Part shown: positions 17,121 to 26,642 of the stretch, one piece after another
Layout of the letters: each line of letters opens with the position of its first letter
Numbering within the stretch: position 1 is the first letter of the stretch
Assembly: GCA_964553615.1 (NCBI GenBank)
Contig: CAZKMA010000016.1
Coordinates: forward strand, 13,710 to 77,709
DNA from: DATKUC01 sp964553615
GTDB taxonomy: Bacteria; Spirochaetota; Spirochaetia; DSM-27196; DATKUC01
DNA length: 64,000 bases
Direction of reading: 5' to 3'
Position numbers and translations under genes: made by a program
The notes under the pieces: model-generated
What the model was told of the DNA's origin: nothing
What the model saw: only the letters and a program-made list of their open reading frames with translations
Database searches by the model: none

Positions 17121-17149
17121 AATATATCTGCACCGCACGACTGCTTCAA
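17121..17149 (-). promoter_or_regulatory. Sigma-70-type promoter for htrA
   Basis: Read on the minus strand, TTGAAG (17144-17149) and TATATT (17121-17126) are separated by 17 bases, just after the comM stop. The start point would fall near 17114, giving a very short leader that begins at the ribosome-binding site of the ATG at 17102. Confidence 0.6.
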
Positions 17150-17167
17150 GGGATATGCTTCGGCAGG

Positions 17168-18739
17168 TCAATTCAACGAAGGCTCTCCGCTCCAGAAGTA
17201 ATCCCCATCGCCGTAGCGCCTGTACTGGGCGGCTTCGAGGACCGCTTCTTCTCCGATAAGCGAGCCGTGGCCATCCAGATCCGATATTGTGCGTGCAAGG
17301 CGCAGGATGGAAACCATTGCTCGGGAGGAAATCCTCATTCGTCTTACAATTGTCTCAAAGATGGTGCGGGCTCCTGGTTCCAGACGACAGTATTGCTGGA
17401 CCTTGCCGGGCGACACTCTACCGTTTCTCGCAAAAGTTTCGGACGCATACCGGCTTTCCTGCAGGCCAACCGCGCGGATAACACGAGCCTTCATCTGGGC
17501 ACTCCCAATGCCGTCTTCCTGAAAGAGAGTCCCGACTTCGGTCTGGGACACGGGGACCCGCATATCCACCCGGTCCAGGAGTGCTCCTCCCAACCTTTTC
17601 CAGTAGCGGTGCAGGTCATCCGGAGAACAGAGACAGACCGCATTGTCTCGTCCGAGATTTCCGCACGGACATGGGTTCGCTGCCATAATAAGTTGAAAAC
17701 ATGCCGGGAACCGGTACGTTCGTTCCGCGCGCGCTATTGATACTACGCCGTCCTCCAGAGGTTCCCGAAGACTCTGAAGTATATTCTGGCGAAACTCCGG
17801 CACTTCGTCGAGAAACAAAACGCCGCGATGGGCAAGGGAGATCTCCCCCGGTCGCACACCCCTTCCACCACCGATGATGCCTTCGAGAGATGCCGAATGA
17901 TGCGGTGCTCGAAACGGCCGGCGTAGTATCAGACCGCAATCCGGGTCCAGAAGGCCTGCGATCGAATGAATTCGCGTAACTTCGAGCGCCTCAGCACGGG
18001 TAAGGGACGGGAGGATTCCGGGCACCCGCCGAATGGCCATAGTCTTTCCACTTCCGGGTGGGCCGAAAAGCAATACATGGTGGAGCCCGGCGGCCGCTAT
18101 TTCGATTGCCCGTTTTACGACCGGGAGTCCCCGAAGATCGCTGAAATCCCCGACTGTATGTCCTGAGTCTTTGCCACCTGTGTCATCTTCCGATCCTGGC
18201 TGAAATGGTGGAAGAGGCCTTGATTGATTCGCTTCCAGGTCATGGAGCACACGAGATGCCTCGGCGAGGCGTGAAATTCCCGCAACCCTGGCATTGGCCA
18301 CGGCGCTTCCTTCGGCCACGTTCAGCGCGGGTACCACGAACGTGTGTATACCCCGGCTCACCCCGCCCGCCACGGCAGAAAGGACTCCGGCAACAGCGCG
18401 GACTCCGCCGTCCAGCTGAAGTTCCCCCAGAAACATAACTCCTTCCGAGTCGGGCACACGAATTTGCGCCGTCGCGGCCAGAAGACCAATGGCTATTGGC
18501 AGGTCCAGCAACGCGCCTGCCTTTGGGACACCCGCCGGGGCCAGGTTCACAACAATCCGGTCGACCGGATAGCTGAATCCACTGTTGCGAACGGCTACGC
18601 GCACCCGCTCACGCGCCTCCCGAACCGCCCCGCCGGCAAGTCCAACAATCTCCATTCCCGGGATACCGCGGCGGATATCGACTTCCACGGTTACCAGTTC
18701 ACCATCGAAACCTGCGTGCGTAAACCCAAAAATGCGCAT
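17168..18739 (-). CDS. comM: ComM/YifB-type Mg-chelatase-like AAA+ ATPase
   Basis: A 523-residue AAA+ protein of the ComM family; in Gram-negative bacteria ComM is a branch-migration helicase used in natural transformation. The N-terminal domain (VEVDIRRGIPGMEIVGLAGG, then VNLAPAGVPKAGALLDLPIA) is followed by Walker A GPPGSGKTMA, Walker B GVLFLDEVPEF, the zinc-like ANPCPCGNLG and a C-terminal lid. The ATG at 18739 gives the usual family start. A TTG at 18766 would add nine residues. It follows rnhA after 40 bases from this start. Confidence 0.93.
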   Translation of the reverse strand: MRIFGFTHAGFDGELVTVEVDIRRGIPGMEIVGLAGGAVREARERVRVAVRNSGFSYPVDRIVVNLAPAGVPKAGALLDLPIAIGLLAATAQIRVPDSEGVMFLGELQLDGGVRAVAGVLSAVAGGVSRGIHTFVVPALNVAEGSAVANARVAGISRLAEASRVLHDLEANQSRPLPPFQPGSEDDTGGKDSGHTVGDFSDLRGLPVVKRAIEIAAAGLHHVLLFGPPGSGKTMAIRRVPGILPSLTRAEALEVTRIHSIAGLLDPDCGLILRRPFRAPHHSASLEGIIGGGRGVRPGEISLAHRGVLFLDEVPEFRQNILQSLREPLEDGVVSIARAERTYRFPACFQLIMAANPCPCGNLGRDNAVCLCSPDDLHRYWKRLGGALLDRVDMRVPVSQTEVGTLFQEDGIGSAQMKARVIRAVGLQESRYASETFARNGRVSPGKVQQYCRLEPGARTIFETIVRRMRISSRAMVSILRLARTISDLDGHGSLIGEEAVLEAAQYRRYGDGDYFWSGEPSLN

Positions 18740-18779
18740 AGTGCCCCGTACTGTACTACGGAACAATCACGGCACCGAT

Positions 18780-19247
18780 TCATACAGTTAACGTGTCTAT
18801 TGCCTCATGAACCAAATTGTCGCACAACTCGTTGAACTCGTTCCCGGAATGCCCCTTGACCCACTCCCAGGATATCCGACGCTCGCTCTGCAATTCGTGC
18901 AGAACTACCCAGAGATCCTGGTTCTTGACCGGTTTTCGATTGCTGGTCTTCCAACCGTTTTTCAACCACGTATGAATCCACTCAGAAACCCCGCGGCGCA
19001 CATACTCTGAATCGGTTATGACCCGTACAGCTTCCCCGTCCGAAGGTAAACCAACTTCGTCCAGATACCGCAACGCCATGATAACTGCGGTGAGTTCCAT
19101 CCGGTTGTTGGTCGTTTGACGCTCCGCACCGTTCCTGGTGGTAGACAGACCGTCGCGTACCAGTACGAACGCCCACCCGCCGGGCCCGGGGTTTCCGATG
19201 CATCCGCCGTCAGTGTAAATAATAGCTGTATTCATGTTGTTGCTCAC
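18780..19247 (-). CDS. rnhA: Ribonuclease HI
   Basis: Cleaves RNA in RNA-DNA hybrids, for example R-loops and primers. The 155 residues show the acidic active site: D13 in IIYTDGGCIGNPGPGGWAF, Glu in NNRMELTAVIMAL, Asp in VITDSEYV and the final Asp in ELCDNLV, with the conserved His of VKGHSG. The start is a GTG at 19247; an ATG four codons later (Met5) is an alternative. It is the first gene of the minus-strand run leading to uvrB. Confidence 0.96.
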   Translation of the reverse strand: MSNNMNTAIIYTDGGCIGNPGPGGWAFVLVRDGLSTTRNGAERQTTNNRMELTAVIMALRYLDEVGLPSDGEAVRVITDSEYVRRGVSEWIHTWLKNGWKTSNRKPVKNQDLWVVLHELQSERRISWEWVKGHSGNEFNELCDNLVHEAIDTLTV

Positions 19248-19319
19248 TACCCGGTAATCTCTGTATCACCGTAATTGAAAATCAGGACGCCAAGTAAATT
19301 TCTGTATTACAAAATAGTC

Positions 19320-19348
19320 TTGACATTTCTATACTTTATACATATTTT
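19320..19348 (+). promoter_or_regulatory. Promoter of the HsdS-like gene
   Basis: A consensus TTGACA (19320-19325), a 17-base spacer and TATTTT (19343-19348) lie in an AT-rich stretch before the HsdS-like gene. The start codon is 43 bases further on and is preceded by AGGAAAAG. Confidence 0.7.
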
Positions 19349-19390
19349 ATTGAAAAATCTACTAACGGCCAACGCCAACAGGAAAAGAAA

Positions 19391-20026
19391 ATGGCGAAAA
19401 AGAAGACGGAACGATCGTCGAAAATTGAACGAAGACAGGAGATCATCGCGGGTGTCCCGGCAGTAATTCTTATTGACGAGGCGCGCATACTTCGAGCGCC
19501 CCTTCTCAAGAACGAAAACACCCGCGGCGGTGAAGTGTATCATGTTGCCTCCATTGCAGACATGGAAGATTATGGCTACCTTAACACCCCAAAAAAGCAG
19601 ATCCGCGTGAAGGCAAATGGCGCAAAAGCAGAAAAGTACCATCTGGAACCGCACGATGTGCTTCTGACAATCGTCGGAACAATCGGCAAAATATCGATCG
19701 TACCGGAGTCGTTTGATGGAAAGTGGATCCCAACAAGCAACATGCTCATAATCCGATTTCGGGAGACCAAACCGGAAAAGGCGCTGGCGTTTACGATGTT
19801 CATGAAGTCCGAATATGGCAGAGCAATTCTCGTCAAACTGACTCACGGGAAGACAATCCCCATAATCTCCAAGAAGGCGTTTTCGAAGACCTTGATACCC
19901 GCATTAACGGCTGTGGTTAAAAAGGAGAGCAAGGCACTCTTCTCGAAAGAGGAGAAACTGTACCAGAAGCGGGAAGAGCTCGTACTACAAGCAGAGGAAT
20001 TGCGCAAAGGGTATCTCAAAGGCTGA
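19391..20026 (+). CDS. Orphan HsdS-like single target-recognition-domain protein
   Basis: A 211-residue protein resembling one half of a type I restriction specificity subunit. A Lys/Arg-rich start (MAKKKTERSSKIERR) is followed by a target-recognition-like domain with VASIADMEDYGYL, EKYHLEPHDVLLTIVGTIGK, NMLIIRF, MKSEYGRAIL and HGKTIPIISKKAF, patterns typical of HsdS. The C-terminus is a charged helix (EEKLYQKREELVLQAEELRK), like the conserved HsdS coiled coil. There is no HsdM or HsdR in the window. A strong promoter and a good ribosome-binding site show it is meant to be expressed. It ends 9 bases before a membrane-protein gene. Confidence 0.75.
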   Translation: MAKKKTERSSKIERRQEIIAGVPAVILIDEARILRAPLLKNENTRGGEVYHVASIADMEDYGYLNTPKKQIRVKANGAKAEKYHLEPHDVLLTIVGTIGKISIVPESFDGKWIPTSNMLIIRFRETKPEKALAFTMFMKSEYGRAILVKLTHGKTIPIISKKAFSKTLIPALTAVVKKESKALFSKEEKLYQKREELVLQAEELRKGYLKG

Positions 20027-20035
20027 GACTGAGGC

Positions 20036-20542
20036 ATGATTTATCGCATAACTCTGAAGACAAATCCTCGACTGTTCATACTTATAGCCATATTGGCCCT
20101 CATCCCGGCCACGATCATTGCAGTGTTTCTGACATTTGGAGCCCTCCCGGGATTTGTCGGCCTCCTGGTGGGCGGATACATTGAATATCAGCTTATCAAG
20201 TTCCTGAGACTCCAGCTGGCGAGTATGGTCGAAATAGCGGATGATGGGGCTCACTGCCTCACGTCCGCCGGTGAAAACCTTCATTTTCGCTGGGGCTCAG
20301 TCAGCCATGCCGGCCTGTGTACCGACCCGAAAGGACGCAAAACGGTCTTTCTCTACAATGAAGAGGACGATAAGCTCATCACGATTCCGGACAGTTTCGC
20401 ATCGCTTGACCAGCTTTCCCAGGAGATTCTGCAGCATGTCCAGCTTGAAGAATATGACCTCGGAATCGGGGAGTCCGTCCAAAGTCGGCTCCGATCCCTT
20501 CTTCGGTCCGATATAGACGACGACAACGTTGAGGATAATTAA
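20036..20542 (+). CDS. Small two-helix membrane protein, possibly PH-like
   Basis: A 168-residue protein of unknown function. Two membrane segments (about 13-33 and 37-55) are followed by a soluble region of about 100 residues with beta character (FRWGSVSHAGLCTDPKGRKTVFLYNEEDDKLITI) that recalls bacterial PH-like domains such as YcxB. The family assignment is a guess. It starts 9 bases after the HsdS-like gene and probably shares its promoter. Its stop is four bases from the convergent stop of the large sensor-like gene. Confidence 0.6.
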   Translation: MIYRITLKTNPRLFILIAILALIPATIIAVFLTFGALPGFVGLLVGGYIEYQLIKFLRLQLASMVEIADDGAHCLTSAGENLHFRWGSVSHAGLCTDPKGRKTVFLYNEEDDKLITIPDSFASLDQLSQEILQHVQLEEYDLGIGESVQSRLRSLLRSDIDDDNVEDN

Positions 20543-20546
20543 GAAA

Positions 20547-23500
20547 TCAACGTTCTATGAGGGAAGGCTGAGTGCGGGAAATGACGTGCGCAAACGCTTC
20601 CTCCACAGAGTTCACATCCGGTTGGAGGGCGAGTAAGAGATAGGCCGGCGCCTCGTGAAATGTAATCGGCAGAAATATGCTCTTCTGGAGGAGAGAGAAC
20701 TGACTCTCTTCGCACACGGAACGGAAATTGGGGACATCGTTCAAAGGCACTCGGAAGAAGAGCACTTTCCCGCCGCGTAGCACGTTTTCGTAAAGCGGTG
20801 TGCCCTTTTTCGCAATCATTCTATTCATGCAGATCTCATCGAGTCCGAGTGAATAGGTCCCGCGATATCCTTTTTCACCTTCAAGAAATATGCTTCCCGC
20901 GCGTGACTTGAAAATCCGGGTCACTTCAACCAGTGACTTCACGATGCCGCTCTCGTTCTGTCGGTAGTGGCGCATGAACCAGTCATAGTCAATACCGCTT
21001 TCAGAAAAGCGAAGTCGTTCATTGTCATCGCCCAGGCTCAGGCGCAACTCGTCGGCCCCGCCTGCCTTGGATCCGAGCTCCGCCGGAAACAGATCGATTG
21101 CATGAATCGAGAGAATCTCATCAATGCCACTCTCGCCCGGTACGGAGGAAATGCCACTCGAATGCATAACGCTCTGAGCGAGATTCCGAAACTCCGCTGC
21201 CTGACTCGAATCTTCCCGATCCGCCCACTCTGGCTGCGTATAGGCCTTCGGCTGGATTTGAAAGACTCCATCTGACTGCCCCAATACGAACTCATTCTCC
21301 GCCAGAAGGTCCAGGATATGCTTCATTGGCACCACGGAATAGTCCTTCGCGGCAAGGTCGCCGATCCCGACATTCGCATCGTCTGCCATTTGCGCTGCCG
21401 TCTCCGCCGATGTCTCCGCGACCGGCTCTGCCGTCGGCAGAGCCGACGGCTCCTGTGCCACCATATCCACGGGCTCGACGTCTGACACCTCATCGCCTTC
21501 AACCGAGGTTAGTTCCGCGAGCTCGAGATGATCCCCAACCAGAGCGCTGAACCGTCCACCAAAGGACAGTTTGCTCGCCATGAACAGGCCGGCACTTGAA
21601 ATCGGGAGAGCCTCGCTTGGAAAGCTATCCTCTTCATCCTCGGACTCTAGCTCATCGATAATCTCCACATCCTGGACGATACCGGGAGATTCCGTCTGTG
21701 CCCGTCCTCCGACGCCTGCGAGTTGCTCCGTTGAATCGATCTCCTCAAGGCTTTCAAGTTCTTCTCCGTCTTCTATCTCATCCAGCGCATCGATTTCCTC
21801 GATCTCTTCAATGCTGTCATTCCCAACACCTTTCTGTCCGGCAGTCGGGTATTGGGTCTCGTCTTCAAACAAGGCGTCCGGTGCGCGTAATTCATCGGGA
21901 TTTGGCTTTTCAGCCGAGAAATCCGGAAACTCGATTTCCTCGTAATCCAGGTCTTCGAGTCCATCCCGTCTTGCGGACTCCGCTACCGGCTCTCCGGTGG
22001 TCCGTGCATACAGACCGTTCCTCGCGGATCCCACCTCATCCAGCTCGGCCGCATTGGCGACTACGACCGGTTCTTCAGTTACAGGATTGCGAACCCCGGC
22101 GGGTTCCGCCGTTTCCAGGGATTCACCGACTTCGTCGAGCCCCTGAGCTTCCTCAAGCTCTTCAATTTCCTCGAGCTCTTCAATTTCCTCAAGCTCTGCG
22201 ACTTCGTCNNNNNNNNNNNNNNNNNNNNNNNNNNNNNNNNNNNNNNNNNNNNNNNNNNNNNNNNNNNNNNNNNNNNNNNNNNNNNNNNNNNNNNNNNNNN
22301 NNNNNNNNCAAGCTCTTCAATTTCCTCGAGCTCTTCAATTTCCTCAAGCTCTGCGACTTCGTCTATCTCTGCGACTTCGTCGAGGTCTTCGGCTTCCTCA
22401 AGCTCTTCGGCTTCCTCAAGCTCTTCCGCTTCCTCAAGCTCTTCAACTTCATCGAGTTCTGACGCCTCTTCTACGTCGGAAACGTCGTCTGCCGCGGCGT
22501 CGTCCGACTCGTCGATTTCTTCAACATCAACCGGCCTCATTCCCGCGAAGGGGGATTTCGGTACCTCGCGTGCATCGACCTCGTCAGAGACCTCCTCGAC
22601 CGGCTCTATTTCTTCGAGTTCTTCGCCGTCGAGTTCGTCTACCTCTTCGACCTCTACCAGCGTACCACGTGGTTTCCCTTCGTTTTTTTCGGGGGTTGGA
22701 GTTGTGTCATCTCGGATCGGAAGTGTTTTCCGAACAGTCTGCGGAAGATCCGATACCTGCATGTTCCCAAAGGCCCGCTGGATGACCGCCTCGAGCCGTG
22801 CAATATCCAGCGGTGCCGAACGAGTCTCTACGGTCTTCTTTGTCCCCAATACCGTGAGGATCTCATCCCAACTGCTATCGATGAGGTGGTCGATTTCTTC
22901 GCCGCGCTTTCCGCGCGAATTGCCAATTCCCCTTTTTATCTCCCGCGATACGTCTTCTCGCCGTTGTTCCAGCTCCACCTGCCAGCGCCGCCAGTCGATT
23001 TCATCTTTGCTCTCGAGGTATTCCTGGATGAGTTGTATCTGGAACCGCTTTATTCGGTCGCTCAGTACCAGGACGCTGTCCTGTCGGACGTTCAGAAGCA
23101 GGAAAACCAGGAGGAAGGATGTGAAGAAGGTACCGGCCAGCAGAACCCACTGCATGAGCGGAACCATGCGGAAGTTCGATTCAGGTACCAGGAGAAGCGC
23201 GTAGCCGTCCGGTTTGGCGGCTTTACTGAAGATGAAAAAACTTCCACCGTCTGTGCTCTTCAGCAGAGGCGTCGAGGCTACTGAGGAAGGTGACCAGGTC
23301 GAGCCGACGGCTTCCGCGAGCGTGCTTCCAAACCGGTCCGGTATATTCAGTACGACGCCGCCGTCTCGCACAATCTTCGGACCGCTTCCAAGATTAATTA
23401 CGCCATCTGATACCAGCTCGTTTGCCAACCCCTGTACCGAAACGTAGAACAGAGCCGTGCCCTGGACTATATTGTAGCTGTCCCTGACCAGGAAACGGTA

Positions 23501-24022
23501 GATAAAGGTGTTGTCCTGCGGCACCGAAAGAAGATTGAACGGCGTGCTCTGAGGCAACGCGAGAGTCGCAAGCGAAAGCGGATCCTTAATTTCACCCGGA
23601 GACTTGTATTCGATCTGCCCTGCCCCGGTGCTCTGAACATCCGTCGGGAGCGAGCTGTAGTGGAGCCGCTGTCCCTGATTGCCGATGAATCGAACGAACA
23701 TGAATCCATTCATTTCGGATTTCATTGCACCGAAAAGCGCTTGCCGACTCTGGATATCCTGAAGACTTTGATTTGCCTGAAAGACGTTCTTTACCGACCC
23801 TTGCTCAAGGATCTTCTCAAATCTTATTTTGTTCTTTTCATGATAGCTTTCGACCGCGGCAACAGCCCGTTCGAGCCGTGCGGTCTCATTCTGCCGTACT
23901 CGAGGATTGTAGAATGTCGCCTCTATGTAGTGAAAAAGCCCAGAGAATGCAAAAATGGTAAAGCCACTAAAGACAATTACCGCTACAAGCAAACTGAGGG
24001 CTACTTTTTGAGATGACTTCAT
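20547..24022 (-). CDS. Large sensor-like membrane protein with acidic repeat, interrupted by assembly gap
   Basis: One gene, broken only by 100 Ns. Membrane segments at about 8-28 and 287-311 flank an extracytoplasmic domain that looks like a Cache-type sensor. The cytoplasmic part has a Lys/Arg/Glu region, then a very acidic Leu/Ile/Ala repeat (units such as ELEEAEELEEAE and ELEEIEELEEIE), more acidic linker, and a C-terminal domain with GAF-like strands (RAGSIFLEGEKGYRGTYSLG, SIFLPITFHEAPAYLLLALQ). After the gap the frame continues open from the repeat into TAEPAGVRNPVTEE and on to the stop at 20547. Without the Ns and one duplicated 55-base end the gene is 3321 bases, in frame. I do not recognise the family. 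Confidence 0.8.
22209..22308. other. Assembly gap of 100 Ns in acidic repeat
   Basis: Exactly 100 Ns, probably a placeholder. The 55 bases before it (22154-22208) are identical to the 55 bases after it (22309-22363), so the two contig ends overlap or lie in a tandem repeat. The true gap length must be 2 modulo 3 to keep the gene open; an overlap of 55 bases fits. Confidence 0.95.
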
Positions 24023-24058
24023 GCCAAAAAAACCGGCCTCCGCCCAACTTCAATTCAT

Positions 24059-24087
24059 ATTATACCATCTTTACCAATATCGGTCAG
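24059..24087 (-). promoter_or_regulatory. Promoter of the sensor-like gene
   Basis: On the minus strand CTGACC (24082-24087) and a consensus TATAAT (24059-24064) are 17 bases apart, about 36 bases before the ATG at 24022. Confidence 0.65.
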
Positions 24088-24122
24088 ACATGATGCAGCT
24101 TGAGGAGGAGACTCAATAACTT

Positions 24123-24189
24123 AAAAAAAACGGGTGCCGATGTGTGTCTCCGAGGATCAATGGATTCCCGGAATAACACACCGGCGCCC
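24123..24189 (-). terminator. Rho-independent terminator after rplQ
   Basis: Downstream of rplQ the minus strand can form a long stem between 24176-24189 and 24132-24147 (one mismatch and a two-base bulge), followed by a run of eight Ts (24123-24130). It closes the whole ribosomal-protein block and separates it from the promoter of the next gene. Confidence 0.8.
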
Positions 24190-24219
24190 GCACGATTTCA
24201 GTGATACTGCGCGGATCCG

Positions 24220-24663
24220 CTACTCTTCTGCCGCAACTTCCTCTCGAGCCGGTTCAGTCTTTTCGGCCTTCTCAGGCTTACCTGCCGGTTTCTCGCGCTT
24301 GCGAACAACCCGCTCAACAAGCTCAAGGATGACAACTTCCGCTGCATCCCCGGAACGCTGACCGGTCTTGAGCATTCTGGTATAACCGCCGGGCCGCGTT
24401 ACATACCGTGGGCCAATCTCGTTGAAGAGTTTTGCCAGTATTTCCTTGTCCTGAACCAGCTTTGCGGCTATTCGACGGTTGTGAACCGTATCTTCCTTCG
24501 CCCGTGTAATCAATTTCTCGGCAGTTATGCGAATGGACTTCGCCTTTGCCTTCGTCGTGTTGATCCGTTCGTAACGGAACAGGGAAGTCACCATGCTCCG
24601 GTGAAGCGCCTTCCGGTGACTCGGGGTTCGGCTGAGTTTATTGAACCCATTCTTATGATTCAT
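24220..24663 (-). CDS. rplQ: 50S ribosomal protein L17
   Basis: A large-subunit protein near the peptide exit tunnel. The 147 residues begin MNHKNGFNKLSRTPSHRKAL, the L17 signature, and include GPRYVTRPGGYTRMLKTGQR. The last 25 or so residues form a Lys/Pro/Glu tail (KPAGKPEKAEKTEP and an acidic end) beyond the usual L17 core. The gene overlaps the end of rpoA by 11 bases, is the last gene of the ribosomal block, and is followed by a strong terminator. Confidence 0.97.
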   Translation of the reverse strand: MNHKNGFNKLSRTPSHRKALHRSMVTSLFRYERINTTKAKAKSIRITAEKLITRAKEDTVHNRRIAAKLVQDKEILAKLFNEIGPRYVTRPGGYTRMLKTGQRSGDAAEVVILELVERVVRKREKPAGKPEKAEKTEPAREEVAAEE

Positions 24664-25759
24664 CGTCCGTGTCCTCTTCTTCGTCTTCGATTGCGGCTGC
24701 GGTCGGCTCGCCGTCCGCCGCGGACTTCTTGGGCGGCCACATAATATTGTTCTTCAACGCGCTATAATCCGTCATACCCAGGCTCAAATTCCACTCTTTC
24801 AGTTTTTCCTTGATTTCCTGGAGTGACTTCTTGCCGAAATTCCGCGTCTTCGCAATATCTTCTTCGGTTCGTCCAGTCAGATCCCCAATGCTGCGAATAT
24901 TCGCATTCTTCAGGCAATTGCTTGACCGTACCGAAAGCTCAAGTTCCTCAACCGGTGTCTCGAGCAACTTCCGAATCCGTTCTTCCTCTTCGTCTATGTC
25001 TTCATCGCCGGCCACCTCATCTTCATCAAAATTAATGAAGATCGTGAAGTGATCTTTGGCGATTTTGGCGGCTTCGGCTATTGCGTCTTCCGGAGCAAGC
25101 GAACCGTCGGTCCACAACTCGAAAATCAGCTTGTCATAATCCGTCCGCTGACCCACGCGAGTGTCTTCAACACCATATTTTACCCGTCGTATCGGTGAAA
25201 ATGCGGCGTCGATTGGTATGGTCCCGATTACTTCGATGTACTTCTCGTTCATCTCCGCAGGAACATAACCACGTCCCAGATCGATCTGAACTTCCATTTC
25301 GACGTTGGCCGAATCCATGAGCGACATGACATGCAGATCTTTGTTGATTACCTGCACACCGTCACCCGCTTCCAGGGCTGCCGCAGAAATGGCGCCCTTT
25401 CCCTTCATCTCCACCAGAATGGTCTTCTGCTCAACATCGTTCGACAACTTCAGTTTTACCTGCTTCAAGTTGTTGATAATGTCGGGCGTGTCTTCGACCA
25501 CATGCGGAATCGATTCGTATTCACTCGACAACACATGTGGAGTACCATCCTGGTCGTACGAGGTAATTCGCACCGCCGTAACGGCGTAGCCCTGAATCGA
25601 AGAGAGCAGGATCCTGCGCAGTGTATTGCCAATTGTCGTTCCGTAACCCCGTTCAAAGGGATACGCGACGAACTTGCCGTAGTCCCGCGCGACCTCACTG
25701 TGTTCGAAGATTATGCCTTTCGGCTTCTTGAATCCTTTTAGAAGATTCTTTCGTGCCAT
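24653..25759 (-). CDS. rpoA: RNA polymerase subunit alpha
   Basis: Assembly platform of RNA polymerase, 368 residues. The N-terminal dimerisation domain has GTTIGNTLRRILLSSIQGYA; the C-terminal domain has ELSVRSSNCLKNANI, with the Arg equivalent to E. coli R265 that contacts UP elements, and NFGKKSLQEIKEKL. An acidic tail (AIEDEEEDTDDES) follows. I chose the ATG at 25759 because GAGGGAG stands 6 bases before it; a GTG at 25816 would add 19 unusual residues. It lies between rpsK and rplQ. rpsD, which often precedes rpoA, is absent here. Confidence 0.97.
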   Translation of the reverse strand: MARKNLLKGFKKPKGIIFEHSEVARDYGKFVAYPFERGYGTTIGNTLRRILLSSIQGYAVTAVRITSYDQDGTPHVLSSEYESIPHVVEDTPDIINNLKQVKLKLSNDVEQKTILVEMKGKGAISAAALEAGDGVQVINKDLHVMSLMDSANVEMEVQIDLGRGYVPAEMNEKYIEVIGTIPIDAAFSPIRRVKYGVEDTRVGQRTDYDKLIFELWTDGSLAPEDAIAEAAKIAKDHFTIFINFDEDEVAGDEDIDEEEERIRKLLETPVEELELSVRSSNCLKNANIRSIGDLTGRTEEDIAKTRNFGKKSLQEIKEKLKEWNLSLGMTDYSALKNNIMWPPKKSAADGEPTAAAIEDEEEDTDDES

Positions 25760-25831
25760 TGATACTCCCTCGTCGGACCGAATCCTGAAGAATTCTTTCC
25801 CTGCACCGCTTACCACACGGGAAGAGAAGAA

Positions 25832-26212
25832 CTAAACGCGTCTGCTCTTTCGAGGCCGGCAGCCGTTGTGGGGTATCGGCGTAACATCCTTGATACTTCG
25901 GACTTTCAGACCCAATGCACCAAGGGACCGGATTGCGGACTCTCTTCCGACTCCAGGACCCTTCACCAATACGTGAACCTCGCGGAGCCCGTAGTCCATG
26001 GCCTTTTTTACAGCGTCTTCAGCTGTGGTCTGCGCAGCAAACGGCGTAGACTTTTTTGCTCCGCGAAAGCCAAGGCCGCCAGCACTTGCCCATGAGAGCG
26101 CGTTTCCGTTCAGGTCGGTTACTGTGACAATAGTATTGTTGAAGGTTGCCTGAATAAAAATCTTTCCTTCAAATACTGATTTTTTCTCTTTCTTCTTCTT
26201 TGTTTTGGCCAA
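25832..26212 (-). CDS. rpsK: 30S ribosomal protein S11
   Basis: A platform protein of the small subunit that helps shape the mRNA exit site. The 126 residues carry IFIQATFNNTIVTVTDLNGN, AAQTTAEDAVKKAMDYGLRE and the basic end PHNGCRPRKSRRV. The N-terminus is very lysine-rich (KTKKKKEKK). It follows rpsM after 44 bases and precedes rpoA directly because rpsD is missing from the cluster. Confidence 0.97.
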   Translation of the reverse strand: MAKTKKKKEKKSVFEGKIFIQATFNNTIVTVTDLNGNALSWASAGGLGFRGAKKSTPFAAQTTAEDAVKKAMDYGLREVHVLVKGPGVGRESAIRSLGALGLKVRSIKDVTPIPHNGCRPRKSRRV

Positions 26213-26256
26213 GGGGTCTTACCTCCGTCTCTGCCAGGCTGACTGCAGGCTATCGC

Positions 26257-26631
26257 CTACTTTGCCGCCTTCTTCTTCCCGGCGACTGTCTTCTTCCTAC
26301 CCTTTCGGGTACGAGCGTTCGTTCTGGTCCTTTGACCTCGCAAAGGCAGACCTTTTCGGTGCCGCAGTCCCCGGTAACAGCCGATATCCATCAACCGTTT
26401 GATATTCAGGGAAACCTCGGTCCTGAGTCGACCTTCAACCTTGTATTCATTCTCGATAACGTTCCGCAGCTCGTTCACTTGCTCGGCGGAAAGGTCATTC
26501 ATACGTTGTTCGGTATCGATTCCCGTCTTCTGGCAAATTTCCTGTGCTGATGGACGCCCGATACCGTATATGTATGTGAGCGCCACGTCGACGTGCTTGT
26601 TGGGCAGGTCGATACCTGCAATACGTGCCAT
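26257..26631 (-). CDS. rpsM: 30S ribosomal protein S13
   Basis: A head protein of the small subunit that contacts the P-site tRNA and bridges to the large subunit. The 124 residues begin MARIAGIDLPNKHVDVALTY and end in the basic region GLRHRKGLPLRGQRTRTNAR plus a Lys-rich tail. It follows rpmJ by 11 bases, in the usual secY-rpmJ-rpsM-rpsK order. Confidence 0.97.
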   Translation of the reverse strand: MARIAGIDLPNKHVDVALTYIYGIGRPSAQEICQKTGIDTEQRMNDLSAEQVNELRNVIENEYKVEGRLRTEVSLNIKRLMDIGCYRGLRHRKGLPLRGQRTRTNARTRKGRKKTVAGKKKAAK

Positions 26632-26642
26632 CTAGAGCCCTC

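Noticed and set aside
20547..22034. Reading the region as two separate genes split near 22034-22079
   Set aside because: The correct frame is open from the stop at 20547 through the acidic repeat up to the Ns. The apparent stop at 22079 arises only because 100 Ns shift the frame.
25760..25816. A longer RpoA starting at a GTG
   Set aside because: The extra 19 residues are not seen in RpoA and the ATG at 25759 has a clear ribosome-binding site. The same logic was used for rpsJ, tuf, rplL, secE, rpsC, rplO and rpmD.
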